NCBI GenBank assembly: GCA_946410505.1
Contig: CAMKAP010000161.1
Coordinates: 1-5,002 of the forward strand
Length of the DNA: 5,002 bases
Origin: an uncultured Clostridia bacterium
Lineage (GTDB): Bacteria; Bacillota_A; Clostridia; Oscillospirales; Oscillospiraceae
Direction of reading: 5' to 3'
A model generated the notes under the pieces. It did not search any database and was not told the origin of the DNA. It saw only the letters and a program-made list of their open reading frames with translations. The position numbers and the translations under genes were made by a program. Of this stretch, positions 1-5,002 are shown in pieces. The stretch's first letter is position 1. Each line of letters opens with the position of its first letter.

Positions 1-353
1 ACGTCGGGCAGTGTATTGGACTGGGCGCTGATCAGGATCTTGTCATGCAGGTCGCTCCACTCATGAGAGACCGCGTTGACCTTATAGCCGGGGTTCTCTT
101 CCTCAAACTTGGGAATGAGGACATTCATCAGAGTTTCATTCTCCGCAGACTGTGCGCTGTAGTGATGCCAGAAGTTAATCGTGATGGGTTCTTCGGGCGA
201 TGTCGCTTCAGTCTTTCCCGCTTCGGCGGGCTGGGTCTGCTGGGATGGACTGGTGTCTGGCGCTTTTTCATTTGAGCATGCAGTGAGTGCCCCTAACACC
301 ATTGCAGCAAGAAGGAAAAGCGCCAGCATTTTTTTGAGGGATAGCTTTTTCAT
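1..353 (-). CDS. Sugar ABC transporter substrate-binding lipoprotein (N-terminal part, runs off the left edge)
   Basis: Only the first 117 codons (plus two bases) lie in the window. Seen: a basic start (MKKLSLKKM), a hydrophobic stretch at about residues 10-22, and a lipobox LTAC ending at Cys26, so the mature protein should be lipid-anchored outside the membrane. A Ser/Pro/Gln/Glu-rich linker (27-56) follows. The mature fold then begins with ITINFWHHYSAQSAENETL and a stretch ending IPKFEEENPGY, the usual opening of family-1 extracellular solute-binding proteins. Family knowledge: these capture sugars or oligosaccharides and deliver them to a two-permease ABC importer. Its ATG overlaps the TGA of the upstream GH13 gene in the four bases ATGA, so translation is probably coupled; AAGGTG five bases before the ATG is a modest ribosome binding site. 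Maltodextrin as ligand is inferred only from the neighbouring amylase-family enzyme. The permease genes are expected beyond the left edge. Confidence 0.93.
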   Translation of the reverse strand, partial: MKKLSLKKMLALFLLAAMVLGALTACSNEKAPDTSPSQQTQPAEAGKTEATSPEEPITINFWHHYSAQSAENETLMNVLIPKFEEENPGYKVNAVSHEWSDLHDKILISAQSNTLPD

Positions 354-2116
354 TTTTGCACCTTCACTTTCTTTTGAACTATTTCAACGCAGCAGGCAGG
401 TACCGCTATCGCCTGCTCCGGTGAAACGACTGTGGGATTGTCTGTGGATGGCAGGGGGAACACCTTTTGCCATCCCTTTTCTTTGAGGCTCGCTTGATAG
501 GTCTCCGGTCCGGCGTTGAGGATCACAAGGCTTGTTTCGCTATCGCAGAAGCGGTAGAATGCAAACACATTGGCCTCGTCGTCGGTAAAGGCTGTTTTGA
601 GCCAGCCGCTTCGCAGTGATGGGGACTCTTTGCGCAGTCGGATCAGCTCACTGTACCACCGGAGCAGCTCCCGATCCTGTTTCCGTTCGTCCCACTCCAT
701 CGCCATGCGGCAGCCGGGATCGTTGTCTCCCGACAAGCCGACCTCGTCTCCGTAGAAAACCGCAGGGCAGCCGGGAAAAGTCATTTGCAGGGCGACCGCC
801 AGCTTGTGGCGGTTTTTGTCCGCGCAGAGATACCGAAAACGCGCTGTGTCGTGGCTGTCAAGCAGGTTGTAGAGCCGCTGGGAAACCGCCTCGGGGTACA
901 GAGCCAGCATGTTGTTTAGCCGATGATCCATCGCTGAGGGCTTGATCGCGTCCCTGGCAAGCCAGTCCACCGCCGCATCCCGGAACAGATAGTTCATCGC
1001 CGTGTGCAGACGGTTCGGAGCCAGAAGCTTTCCGGCGTCGCCCCAGGTTTCGCCCAACAGAAGGGCGTCGGGTTTGAGCCTTCGGATCGCCGTGGAGAAG
1101 GCCGTCCAAAAGGCAGTGGGGATCTCGTCGGCAACATCCAGCCGCCAGCCGTCGATGTCAAAGTTCCGGATCCAGTATTTTCCGACCTCGATGAAATATT
1201 CCTCAGTGGCTGGATTGGCCAGATTGAGCTTCGGCATCCACTTGTAGTGGCCGACACAGTCATAGTTGCAGGGCTCCGTGGTGACCGGGAAGCTGTGCGG
1301 GAAAAACCAATCCCGGTATCTTGAGCTTTCGCCCTCCGCCAGCAGATCCTGAAAGGACGGCCAGTAGTAGCCGCAGTGGTTGAACACGCCGTCAAGCAGG
1401 ATGCGCATGCCTCGCCGATGAACCTCCGTCACCAGCGCGCGGAGATCGTCCTTTGTGCCGAAGGACGGGTCGATCTCGTAGTAGTCCGCGGTGTCATACT
1501 TGTGGTTTGCCGGAGCCTTGAAGATCGGCGTCAGATACAGGCAGGTCGCGCCGAGAGACTGGATATGATCCAGTTTCTTCAGAACGCCGCGCAGATCACC
1601 GCCCATAAAGTTCTCCCGCGTCGGGGCACTGCCCCAGGGAACGGCGTTCGCTGGCGTCAGCCTGTCGTCACCATTACAGAAGCGCTCGGGGAAAATTTGA
1701 TAGTAGATCTGCTCCTTTGCCCAGGCAGGCGTCGGATCGCAGTCGGAGGGGTTCGGCCACAGGAACTCGAAGAAGTTTTCCTGCATGTCGGGTTCCCGCG
1801 CCTGAAAGCTCTTGCCGCCGTACCACAGCGTTTCTCCCTCAAACTCCACGCAGAAGCAGTAACGCGTGTAGGCGGAGATCCCAGGCGTGGTAATTCTCAC
1901 GCGGTAATAATCCTTGTAGGCATCCCGCAGCGAGAGCGCCATCTCCCTTTTCTGCCTCTTCTTCGGGTCGTTCTCTCCCCTCGGCCAGTACCACAAAGAA
2001 ACCGTCTTACAATCACCGCGCGCCGCGGTCAGCTCGATCGCCAGCGAGTCCCTGCCCTCCGGGCGGATGTAGTCCTCCGTCGGTCTATGGGAAATCGCAG
2101 CAACATTCAAAGGCAT
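350..2116 (-). CDS. GH13 alpha-amylase family enzyme, neopullulanase/cyclomaltodextrinase/maltogenic amylase type, cytoplasmic
   Basis: This 588-residue protein has the full GH13 motif set. Region I is DGVFNH (242-247), region II GWRLDVADE with nucleophile Asp327, region III LLGETW with acid/base Glu356, and region IV LLDSHD with Asp423. The MPKLN motif (294-298) and the YQIFPERF opening of the barrel (139-146) are typical of the GH13_20 group. The order is an N-terminal beta domain, CBM34-like (about 10-110), the TIM barrel (about 135-490) and a C-terminal beta domain (about 505-588). Length fits the family, and no key residue is missing. There is no signal peptide, so it should act in the cytoplasm on imported maltodextrins, cyclodextrins or pullulan fragments; the preferred substrate cannot be read from sequence. 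The ATG directly follows the repressor's in-frame TAG, so no earlier start is possible. The next gene overlaps its stop codon, which fits an uptake-and-hydrolysis operon. Confidence 0.96.
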   Translation of the reverse strand: MPLNVAAISHRPTEDYIRPEGRDSLAIELTAARGDCKTVSLWYWPRGENDPKKRQKREMALSLRDAYKDYYRVRITTPGISAYTRYCFCVEFEGETLWYGGKSFQAREPDMQENFFEFLWPNPSDCDPTPAWAKEQIYYQIFPERFCNGDDRLTPANAVPWGSAPTRENFMGGDLRGVLKKLDHIQSLGATCLYLTPIFKAPANHKYDTADYYEIDPSFGTKDDLRALVTEVHRRGMRILLDGVFNHCGYYWPSFQDLLAEGESSRYRDWFFPHSFPVTTEPCNYDCVGHYKWMPKLNLANPATEEYFIEVGKYWIRNFDIDGWRLDVADEIPTAFWTAFSTAIRRLKPDALLLGETWGDAGKLLAPNRLHTAMNYLFRDAAVDWLARDAIKPSAMDHRLNNMLALYPEAVSQRLYNLLDSHDTARFRYLCADKNRHKLAVALQMTFPGCPAVFYGDEVGLSGDNDPGCRMAMEWDERKQDRELLRWYSELIRLRKESPSLRSGWLKTAFTDDEANVFAFYRFCDSETSLVILNAGPETYQASLKEKGWQKVFPLPSTDNPTVVSPEQAIAVPACCVEIVQKKVKVQK

Positions 2117-3151
2117 CTACTCCTTTCCATGTGTCTTTCTCCCGGTGGAATCGCGTTCTATGATATGCGTGGTCAGTTGCACACGCCAGGAGCTCTTTTC
2201 CGCACGTTCGATCTGTCGAATCAAGTTCTCCGCCGCCAGTCTTCCCAGCTCAAAGGTGTCCACATCAACGCTGGTGATGCCTGGCTCCGCCAGTTCCGTA
2301 ACCGGCGTATCGTCAAAGCAAAGCACGCCGAAATCGTTCGGAACGTCGTATTCCAGGGCCTTCGCCTCGCGGATCGCGGCCAGAGCAAGCTTTTCGTCGC
2401 TGCAGATGATGGCATCGGGCTTTTCGTTGCCCTCCAACAGCTGACGAACACTTGCCCGTCCCTCTTGCAGGGAGGAGCGCGTGTGACAGATCCAACTCTC
2501 TTCCAGAGCTAACTGCCACTTTTCAATTGCCTTGCGATAACCGGCAATACGGTCCTGGTTGAACAACTCCTTCTCCCCATTGGAGAGGAAGGCGATCCGG
2601 CGATAACCCTTGCTGTACAGATGGTTGACAGCGGCCTGGCCCGCCTGCTCGTTGTCGATATCCACCCAGCTTGCCTCTAAATCGGATGCGCCTGGGCGGC
2701 CAAGCACCACACAGGGAAAACTGTTATCCTCCAGTGCCTTGAGAAACGAGCGCTGCAGTAAGGAGGCTGGAAACAGGATCCCATCTATTTTTTTGCCCAT
2801 GATGAGCCGTTCGATGGAGCCAAGCCCCTCCCGGTCCGCCGTCGCGTTGGTGATAATCAGGTTATAGCCGCTCTGATGCGCCGCTGTTTCAATGCCGAAC
2901 ACCATCCGGTTAAAGAAGGTGTTGGCAAAGGCCTGCGCGTCAGACACGTTGATGGCAATAGCAATGGCCCGGGGACTGCCGTTGGCAAAGCTGCGCGCCA
3001 TGTCGTTGGGCACGTATTTCAACTCCCGCATGGCCTGATAGATCTTCTCGCAAGTCTCCTCTGAAATGATCCCCTTGTTATTCAGCACCCTCGAAACGGT
3101 GGAGGGCGATACACCGGCAGCCTTCGCCACATCTCGAATCGTAACAGACAT
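2117..3151 (-). CDS. LacI/GalR-family transcriptional repressor, likely local maltodextrin-operon regulator
   Basis: The protein has 344 residues with the start chosen here. The N-terminal helix-turn-helix is TIRDVAKAAGVSPSTVSRVL (4-23), followed by the hinge PNDMARSFANG (48-58) and a periplasmic-binding-protein-like effector domain (about 60-335), including VLGRP, GYRRIAFL and the PDAIICSDEKLAL segment. Family knowledge: such proteins bind palindromic operators as dimers and release or bind DNA on sensing a sugar. An in-frame ATG at 3163 would add MEAL, but it lies inside the operator palindrome. GGAGG sits five bases before the ATG at 3151, so 3151 is preferred. One odd point is the hinge residue at position 55, Phe, where most family members have the Leu that inserts into the central CpG of the operator. 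It is the first gene of the operon and probably represses itself through the two nearby palindromes. The effector is unknown; a maltose-type sugar is inferred from the enzyme downstream. Confidence 0.97.
   Translation of the reverse strand: MSVTIRDVAKAAGVSPSTVSRVLNNKGIISEETCEKIYQAMRELKYVPNDMARSFANGSPRAIAIAINVSDAQAFANTFFNRMVFGIETAAHQSGYNLIITNATADREGLGSIERLIMGKKIDGILFPASLLQRSFLKALEDNSFPCVVLGRPGASDLEASWVDIDNEQAGQAAVNHLYSKGYRRIAFLSNGEKELFNQDRIAGYRKAIEKWQLALEESWICHTRSSLQEGRASVRQLLEGNEKPDAIICSDEKLALAAIREAKALEYDVPNDFGVLCFDDTPVTELAEPGITSVDVDTFELGRLAAENLIRQIERAEKSSWRVQLTTHIIERDSTGRKTHGKE
2120..2126 (-). promoter_or_regulatory. Unusually close ribosome binding site of the GH13 gene inside the repressor's last codons
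   Basis: On the minus strand the last bases of the repressor gene read AAAGGAG, then TAG, then the ATG of the GH13 gene. Only three bases separate GGAG from the start, shorter than the usual 5-9. With the stop and start touching, efficient initiation may depend on ribosomes finishing the repressor gene. Confidence 0.7.
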
Positions 3152-3156
3152 AAGAG

Positions 3157-3161
3157 CCTCC
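3157..3161 (-). promoter_or_regulatory. Ribosome binding site that decides the repressor start
   Basis: GGAGG on the minus strand ends five bases before the ATG at 3151. It lies downstream of the other in-frame ATG (3163), which itself has no ribosome binding site and falls within the palindrome. This spacing selects the 344-residue form. Confidence 0.85.
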
Positions 3162-3177
3162 ATGCAACCGGTTGCAT
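3162..3177. promoter_or_regulatory. Operator O1: perfect 16-bp palindrome next to the repressor start
   Basis: ATGCAACCGGTTGCAT is a perfect inverted repeat with a central CpG. It shares ATGCAACCGG with O2 and lies 101 bp from it, centre to centre. It is in the transcribed leader, one base before the GGAGG ribosome binding site of the repressor gene. It could act as a downstream roadblock or as a partner for looping with O2. It also fits the loose cre consensus. Confidence 0.87.
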
Positions 3178-3187
3178 AAACTGTTGC

Positions 3188-3211
3188 AAAAAATATCCGA
3201 TATCATCGGAT
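3188..3211 (-). promoter_or_regulatory. Weak hairpin plus U6 tract in the operon leader (possible attenuator)
   Basis: On the minus strand ATCCGAT, loop GAT, ATCGGAT (3211-3195) forms a 7-bp stem. It is followed by A and six T residues (3193-3188). The layout resembles a small intrinsic terminator about 65-85 nt into the predicted leader. The stem has only three G-C pairs and the loop three bases, so any termination would be partial. The odd-length palindrome could instead be a protein site. Confidence 0.4.
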
Positions 3212-3300
3212 TTGAAGTTATACAACCGTCTTTCTATGCCAATTTAGTTAAGAATCATTCCTATGCAACCGGATGCATAGATTATATGCGGGATTTGAAG
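3208..3300. repeat. 10-bp direct repeat GGATTTGAAG in the control region
   Basis: The same ten bases occur at 3208-3217 and 3291-3300 in the same orientation, 83 bp apart. The right copy is in the spacer of the strong promoter. The left copy lies at nearly the same offset between a TTGTAT and a TATCGG on the minus strand, both three of six to consensus. This could be the remnant of a promoter-operator duplication or chance. Confidence 0.4.
3261..3280. promoter_or_regulatory. Operator O2: 20-bp near-palindrome over the transcription start
   Basis: CTATGCAACCGGATGCATAG is symmetric except for one base pair (A/A at the eighth position of each arm). It starts directly after the -10 box and covers the predicted start point. 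The central CpG and the ATGCAACC half-site match the architecture of LacI/PurR-family operators. The likely ligand is the adjacent repressor. The sequence also fits the loose CcpA cre consensus WTGNAANCGNWNNCA, so a CcpA role cannot be excluded. Confidence 0.85.
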
Positions 3301-3309
3301 GAAAGTCAA
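3281..3309 (-). promoter_or_regulatory. Sigma-A-type promoter of the lacI-GH13-binding-protein operon
   Basis: On the minus strand the -35 box TTGACT (3309-3304, 5 of 6 to consensus) is followed by a 17-bp spacer and a perfect -10 box TATAAT (3286-3281). The predicted start point is near 3274, inside the upstream palindrome, which would let the repressor block initiation. The leader would be about 120 nt long. No other promoter of similar quality is visible between the terminator and the repressor gene. Confidence 0.88.
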
Positions 3310-3375
3310 TCATGCATCGGGAAAACTGTCACAACATCCAAAATACTGTATCGTGATTTGTGCAAAGAGATACGT

Positions 3376-3410
3376 ACAGCCCGCCGCTCTACGAGAGAGC
3401 GGCGGGCTGT
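3376..3410 (-). terminator. Intrinsic terminator after the YD-repeat lipoprotein gene
   Basis: ACAGCCCGCCGCTCT pairs perfectly with AGAGCGGCGGGCTGT across a five-base loop, giving a 15-bp GC-rich stem. It begins about 20 bases after the lipoprotein stop codon on the minus strand. The following bases (ACGTATCTCTTTGC) are only moderately T-rich, so the U-tract is imperfect. Its position separates the lipoprotein unit from the promoter of the sugar operon. Confidence 0.82.
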
Positions 3411-3429
3411 GTGCGTTGTGTTTGCCTTT

Positions 3430-4878
3430 CTATCTTCTCACGGGATGATCGCCCGCGTCATTCTCCTGGCCGCCGACGAGGTTGCCGTTCTGATCCACGC
3501 CGTAGCTATGGCGCAGACCCTGCTCGTCGTACCAGAAGTAGCTGTTCCCGCTGGGCAAACCTTCTCGCCCGTCACGATAGTGATAAATAATGGCAGTCAG
3601 ACGGTTCTGTTCGTCGTAGTGATAATCGTAGTACATGCCCCGGGTCCCATCGTTCAGGTCGTTGGAGGCATAGCGAATGAGAAGTCCTTGCTCGTTGTAG
3701 GTATAGGTTTCTCGTTTGTCAAATCCGCCGTTCCGGGCGCTTTCTCCGTGAATCTCAATATAGTCCGGGTTCCCATCCGGGCGATAGTAGTAGGTTCTGG
3801 TCTCACTCTCGTCGAAATCGTTGTCCTCTCGATGAAAATCGTGATCGTAACGGATCAGATGTCCCTCGGCGTCAAAGACGTAAGCAAACCGGTGACGATT
3901 CTTGAGTTGGAGGGTGCCCCCGGTTCCCTCCAGCACTTCTTCGATGGTCGTGGTGCCATCCGCGTTGTGGGTATAGCCCGGAGACGGCAGCGGCACGCCG
4001 AAGCGCTCAAAGAGGCTCACCGGGCCAAACACACTGAAATCGCTGTCCCAGACGCTGCAGCAGTCGGATCCGTCTCCCGGAGCAAAGGCCAGGGAGCTGC
4101 TTCCGTCAGCGTAGTGGAGATACAGTGGAAGAAAGCCGTCCTGCTTCTGTATCCAATTCATTGCAGGCTGCTCCTGCGCGACCATATTTTCAAATTCCGG
4201 CTTGCTGAACGCTTTTTCCAGCCCTCGCAGGGCATCGGGGTCCGTGAGGACAAAACTCTGACCGAGCTGGGGGACGTAGAGCTCCGCGCTGGAGAGCGCT
4301 GGGAGTTGTTTGGGCAGAATGAGCAACTCGCCCGTCTCCTCCACGAACTGCATCCCTTTCAGCCGTTTGATCGGCTCTAGGGCGATGCTTTTGCTCACTG
4401 TATACCGCGCCTTGCCGTCGTTCTCGTCACAGCGGAGGAAAAAGCCGCGGCAGATACAGGGCTTTCCTTCAAACTCCGTTGTTTTCCATCCAAGCTCCTG
4501 TTTCGGTGTGCCGCTGAAACAAACCCAGCCAAAGGTCACGCAGTCGATCCCCATGAACTCGGAATCCAGGATCTCGCCGCCGTCCACCCAGCGATTCACA
4601 TAGGCTGGCAGCTCCTCGCGGATAAAGTGTTCGTAGCCTCCGTCGCAGTTGCAGGTGACCTGCCATTCAAATTGGAAGCTGAAGCTGTCGTCCACGGCAT
4701 TGGACTCGGACCAGTCGTGAGCCGCCGTTTGTACGGTTTCCGGTTCGGCAGGCTGATCATTAGCCGGTGCAGAAGCATCAACAACCACATCCGCAGGCTG
4801 AGCTGTGGGCTTCCCGCAGCCGGTCAGAAGAGCCAGCGCCATGGCAACTATAAGAAGTATCGTTGTCGTCCGTTTCAT
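3430..4878 (-). CDS. Cell-surface lipoprotein with cysteine-rich N-terminal half and C-terminal YD-like repeats; function unknown
   Basis: The protein has 482 residues. Residues 1-21 form a lipoprotein signal peptide (MKRTTT, hydrophobic core, lipobox LTGC with Cys21), followed by a low-complexity Ala/Pro/Asp/Glu linker to about residue 60. The middle region (about 65-300) is a globular domain I do not recognise; it has CNC (76-78), Cys113, Cys120, CIC (141-143), Cys150 and CC (273-274). From about 302 to 470 come tyrosine-rich units such as FDAEGHLIRY (335), YRPDGNPDYI (365), YNEQGLLIRY (394), YDEQNRLTAI (421) and YDEQGLRHSY (450), spaced 27-30 residues, resembling YD/RHS repeats. The ribosome binding site GGAGG lies eight bases before the ATG. 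It follows a partial gene by 15 nt, probably in one operon, and ends at a strong terminator. The role is unknown; carbohydrate or wall binding is only a guess from the YD likeness. The short array lacks the RHS core and toxin tip. Confidence 0.87.
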   Translation of the reverse strand: MKRTTTILLIVAMALALLTGCGKPTAQPADVVVDASAPANDQPAEPETVQTAAHDWSESNAVDDSFSFQFEWQVTCNCDGGYEHFIREELPAYVNRWVDGGEILDSEFMGIDCVTFGWVCFSGTPKQELGWKTTEFEGKPCICRGFFLRCDENDGKARYTVSKSIALEPIKRLKGMQFVEETGELLILPKQLPALSSAELYVPQLGQSFVLTDPDALRGLEKAFSKPEFENMVAQEQPAMNWIQKQDGFLPLYLHYADGSSSLAFAPGDGSDCCSVWDSDFSVFGPVSLFERFGVPLPSPGYTHNADGTTTIEEVLEGTGGTLQLKNRHRFAYVFDAEGHLIRYDHDFHREDNDFDESETRTYYYRPDGNPDYIEIHGESARNGGFDKRETYTYNEQGLLIRYASNDLNDGTRGMYYDYHYDEQNRLTAIIYHYRDGREGLPSGNSYFWYDEQGLRHSYGVDQNGNLVGGQENDAGDHPVRR

Positions 4879-4893
4879 CGTTTGTCCCTCCTC

Positions 4894-5002
4894 TCAAGAA
4901 AAGCGCGTCCAGTCGATGTTCTCGGCGGTCTCCTCGATCACAGCGACATCATTCCAGCCAAGGCTCACGAGCACGTAGCTCTTCTCCGTCTCGTAGAACA
5001 GG
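4894..5002 (-). CDS. C-terminal end of an unrecognised protein (partial, runs off the right edge)
   Basis: An open frame enters from the right edge and gives about 36 residues ending in EETAENIDWTRFS before TGA at 4896-4894. The stop lies 15 nt before the lipoprotein ATG, and the gap contains that gene's GGAGG ribosome binding site, so the two are probably co-transcribed. The visible tail has alternating hydrophobic residues (SYVLVSLGWNDVAVIEE) that could be beta strands. Too little is visible to name a family. The call rests on the lack of stops, reasonable amino-acid composition and the tight spacing to the next gene; chance openness over 109 bases is possible. Confidence 0.6.
   Translation of the reverse strand, partial: LFYETEKSYVLVSLGWNDVAVIEETAENIDWTRFS

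Noticed and set aside
45..486. Short plus-strand open frames at the left edge
   Set aside because: They are antisense to the substrate-binding lipoprotein start and the GH13 C-terminus, which have a lipobox and good family fit.
350..2116. Secreted amylase or pullulanase
   Set aside because: The N-terminus (MPLNVAAISHRPTEDY) has no signal peptide, and the domain order fits cytoplasmic GH13_20 enzymes.
1376..2512. Plus-strand open frame (378 codons) opposite the GH13 and repressor genes
   Set aside because: It spans the junction of two well-supported minus-strand genes, its product is Arg/Val-rich without a recognisable motif, and I see no ribosome binding site. It is an antisense shadow.
3312..3317. 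ATGCAT upstream of the -35 box as a third operator
   Set aside because: It is only a six-base palindrome lacking the CCGG centre, and the flanks match O2 only with a gap. At most it is a degenerate half-site.
3376..3410. Hairpin as an operator or as part of a CRISPR or IS inverted repeat
   Set aside because: It is a single GC-rich stem with a short loop 20 bases after a stop codon, with no partner copy, spacer series or transposase. A terminator explains it.
3430..3975. RHS polymorphic toxin or contact-dependent toxin
   Set aside because: The array is short, there is no RHS core cage motif and no variable toxin tip, and no immunity gene follows before the terminator.
3172..4380. Long plus-strand open frame (402 codons) opposite the lipoprotein gene
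   Set aside because: It is the antisense of a gene with a clear signal peptide and repeats, its product is low-complexity (Val/Ile-rich), it begins in the operator region, and it crosses the terminator hairpin.

Overview
The window reads as a piece of a Gram-positive, Clostridia-like genome (Bacillota). The evidence is two lipobox-type lipoprotein signal peptides, strong GGAGG-type ribosome binding sites, a LacI-family-controlled sugar locus, and moderately GC-rich coding DNA. The genus cannot be fixed from the sequence; a gut Oscillospirales-type organism is a guess. All five supported genes lie on the minus strand, so transcription runs from high to low coordinates.

Region 1 (5002 to about 3376): the C-terminal end of an unrecognised protein is followed after 15 nt by a 482-residue lipoprotein. 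The lipoprotein has a cysteine-rich N-terminal half and a C-terminal half of YD-like tyrosine/aspartate repeats with a period near 29 residues. A 15-bp perfect hairpin just after its stop codon looks like the transcription terminator of this unit.

Region 2 (3375 to 3152): a compact control region. It holds a near-consensus promoter (TTGACT, 17 bp, TATAAT), a 20-bp near-palindrome over the predicted transcription start, a leader of about 120 nt with a weak hairpin plus U-tract, and a perfect 16-bp palindrome directly before the ribosome binding site of the regulator gene. The two palindromes share the core ATGCAACCGG, have a central CpG, and lie 101 bp apart centre to centre. They are the likely operators of the regulator encoded next to them.

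Region 3 (3151 to 1): a tightly packed operon. It contains a LacI/GalR-family repressor, an intracellular GH13 neopullulanase/cyclomaltodextrinase-type enzyme whose ATG directly follows the repressor's TAG, and a sugar ABC-transporter substrate-binding lipoprotein whose ATG overlaps the enzyme's TGA (ATGA). The lipoprotein runs off the left edge. Together this is a self-regulated maltodextrin (or cyclodextrin/pullulan-fragment) uptake and hydrolysis operon: the binding protein captures oligosaccharides outside, the cytoplasmic GH13 enzyme cleaves them inside, and the repressor senses a sugar. Permease genes would be expected beyond position 1.

I see no mobile element, CRISPR array, tRNA or rRNA. 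No convincing new defence or mobile system is visible. The least ordinary items are the YD-repeat lipoprotein and the architecture of the operator, leader and start-codon region.
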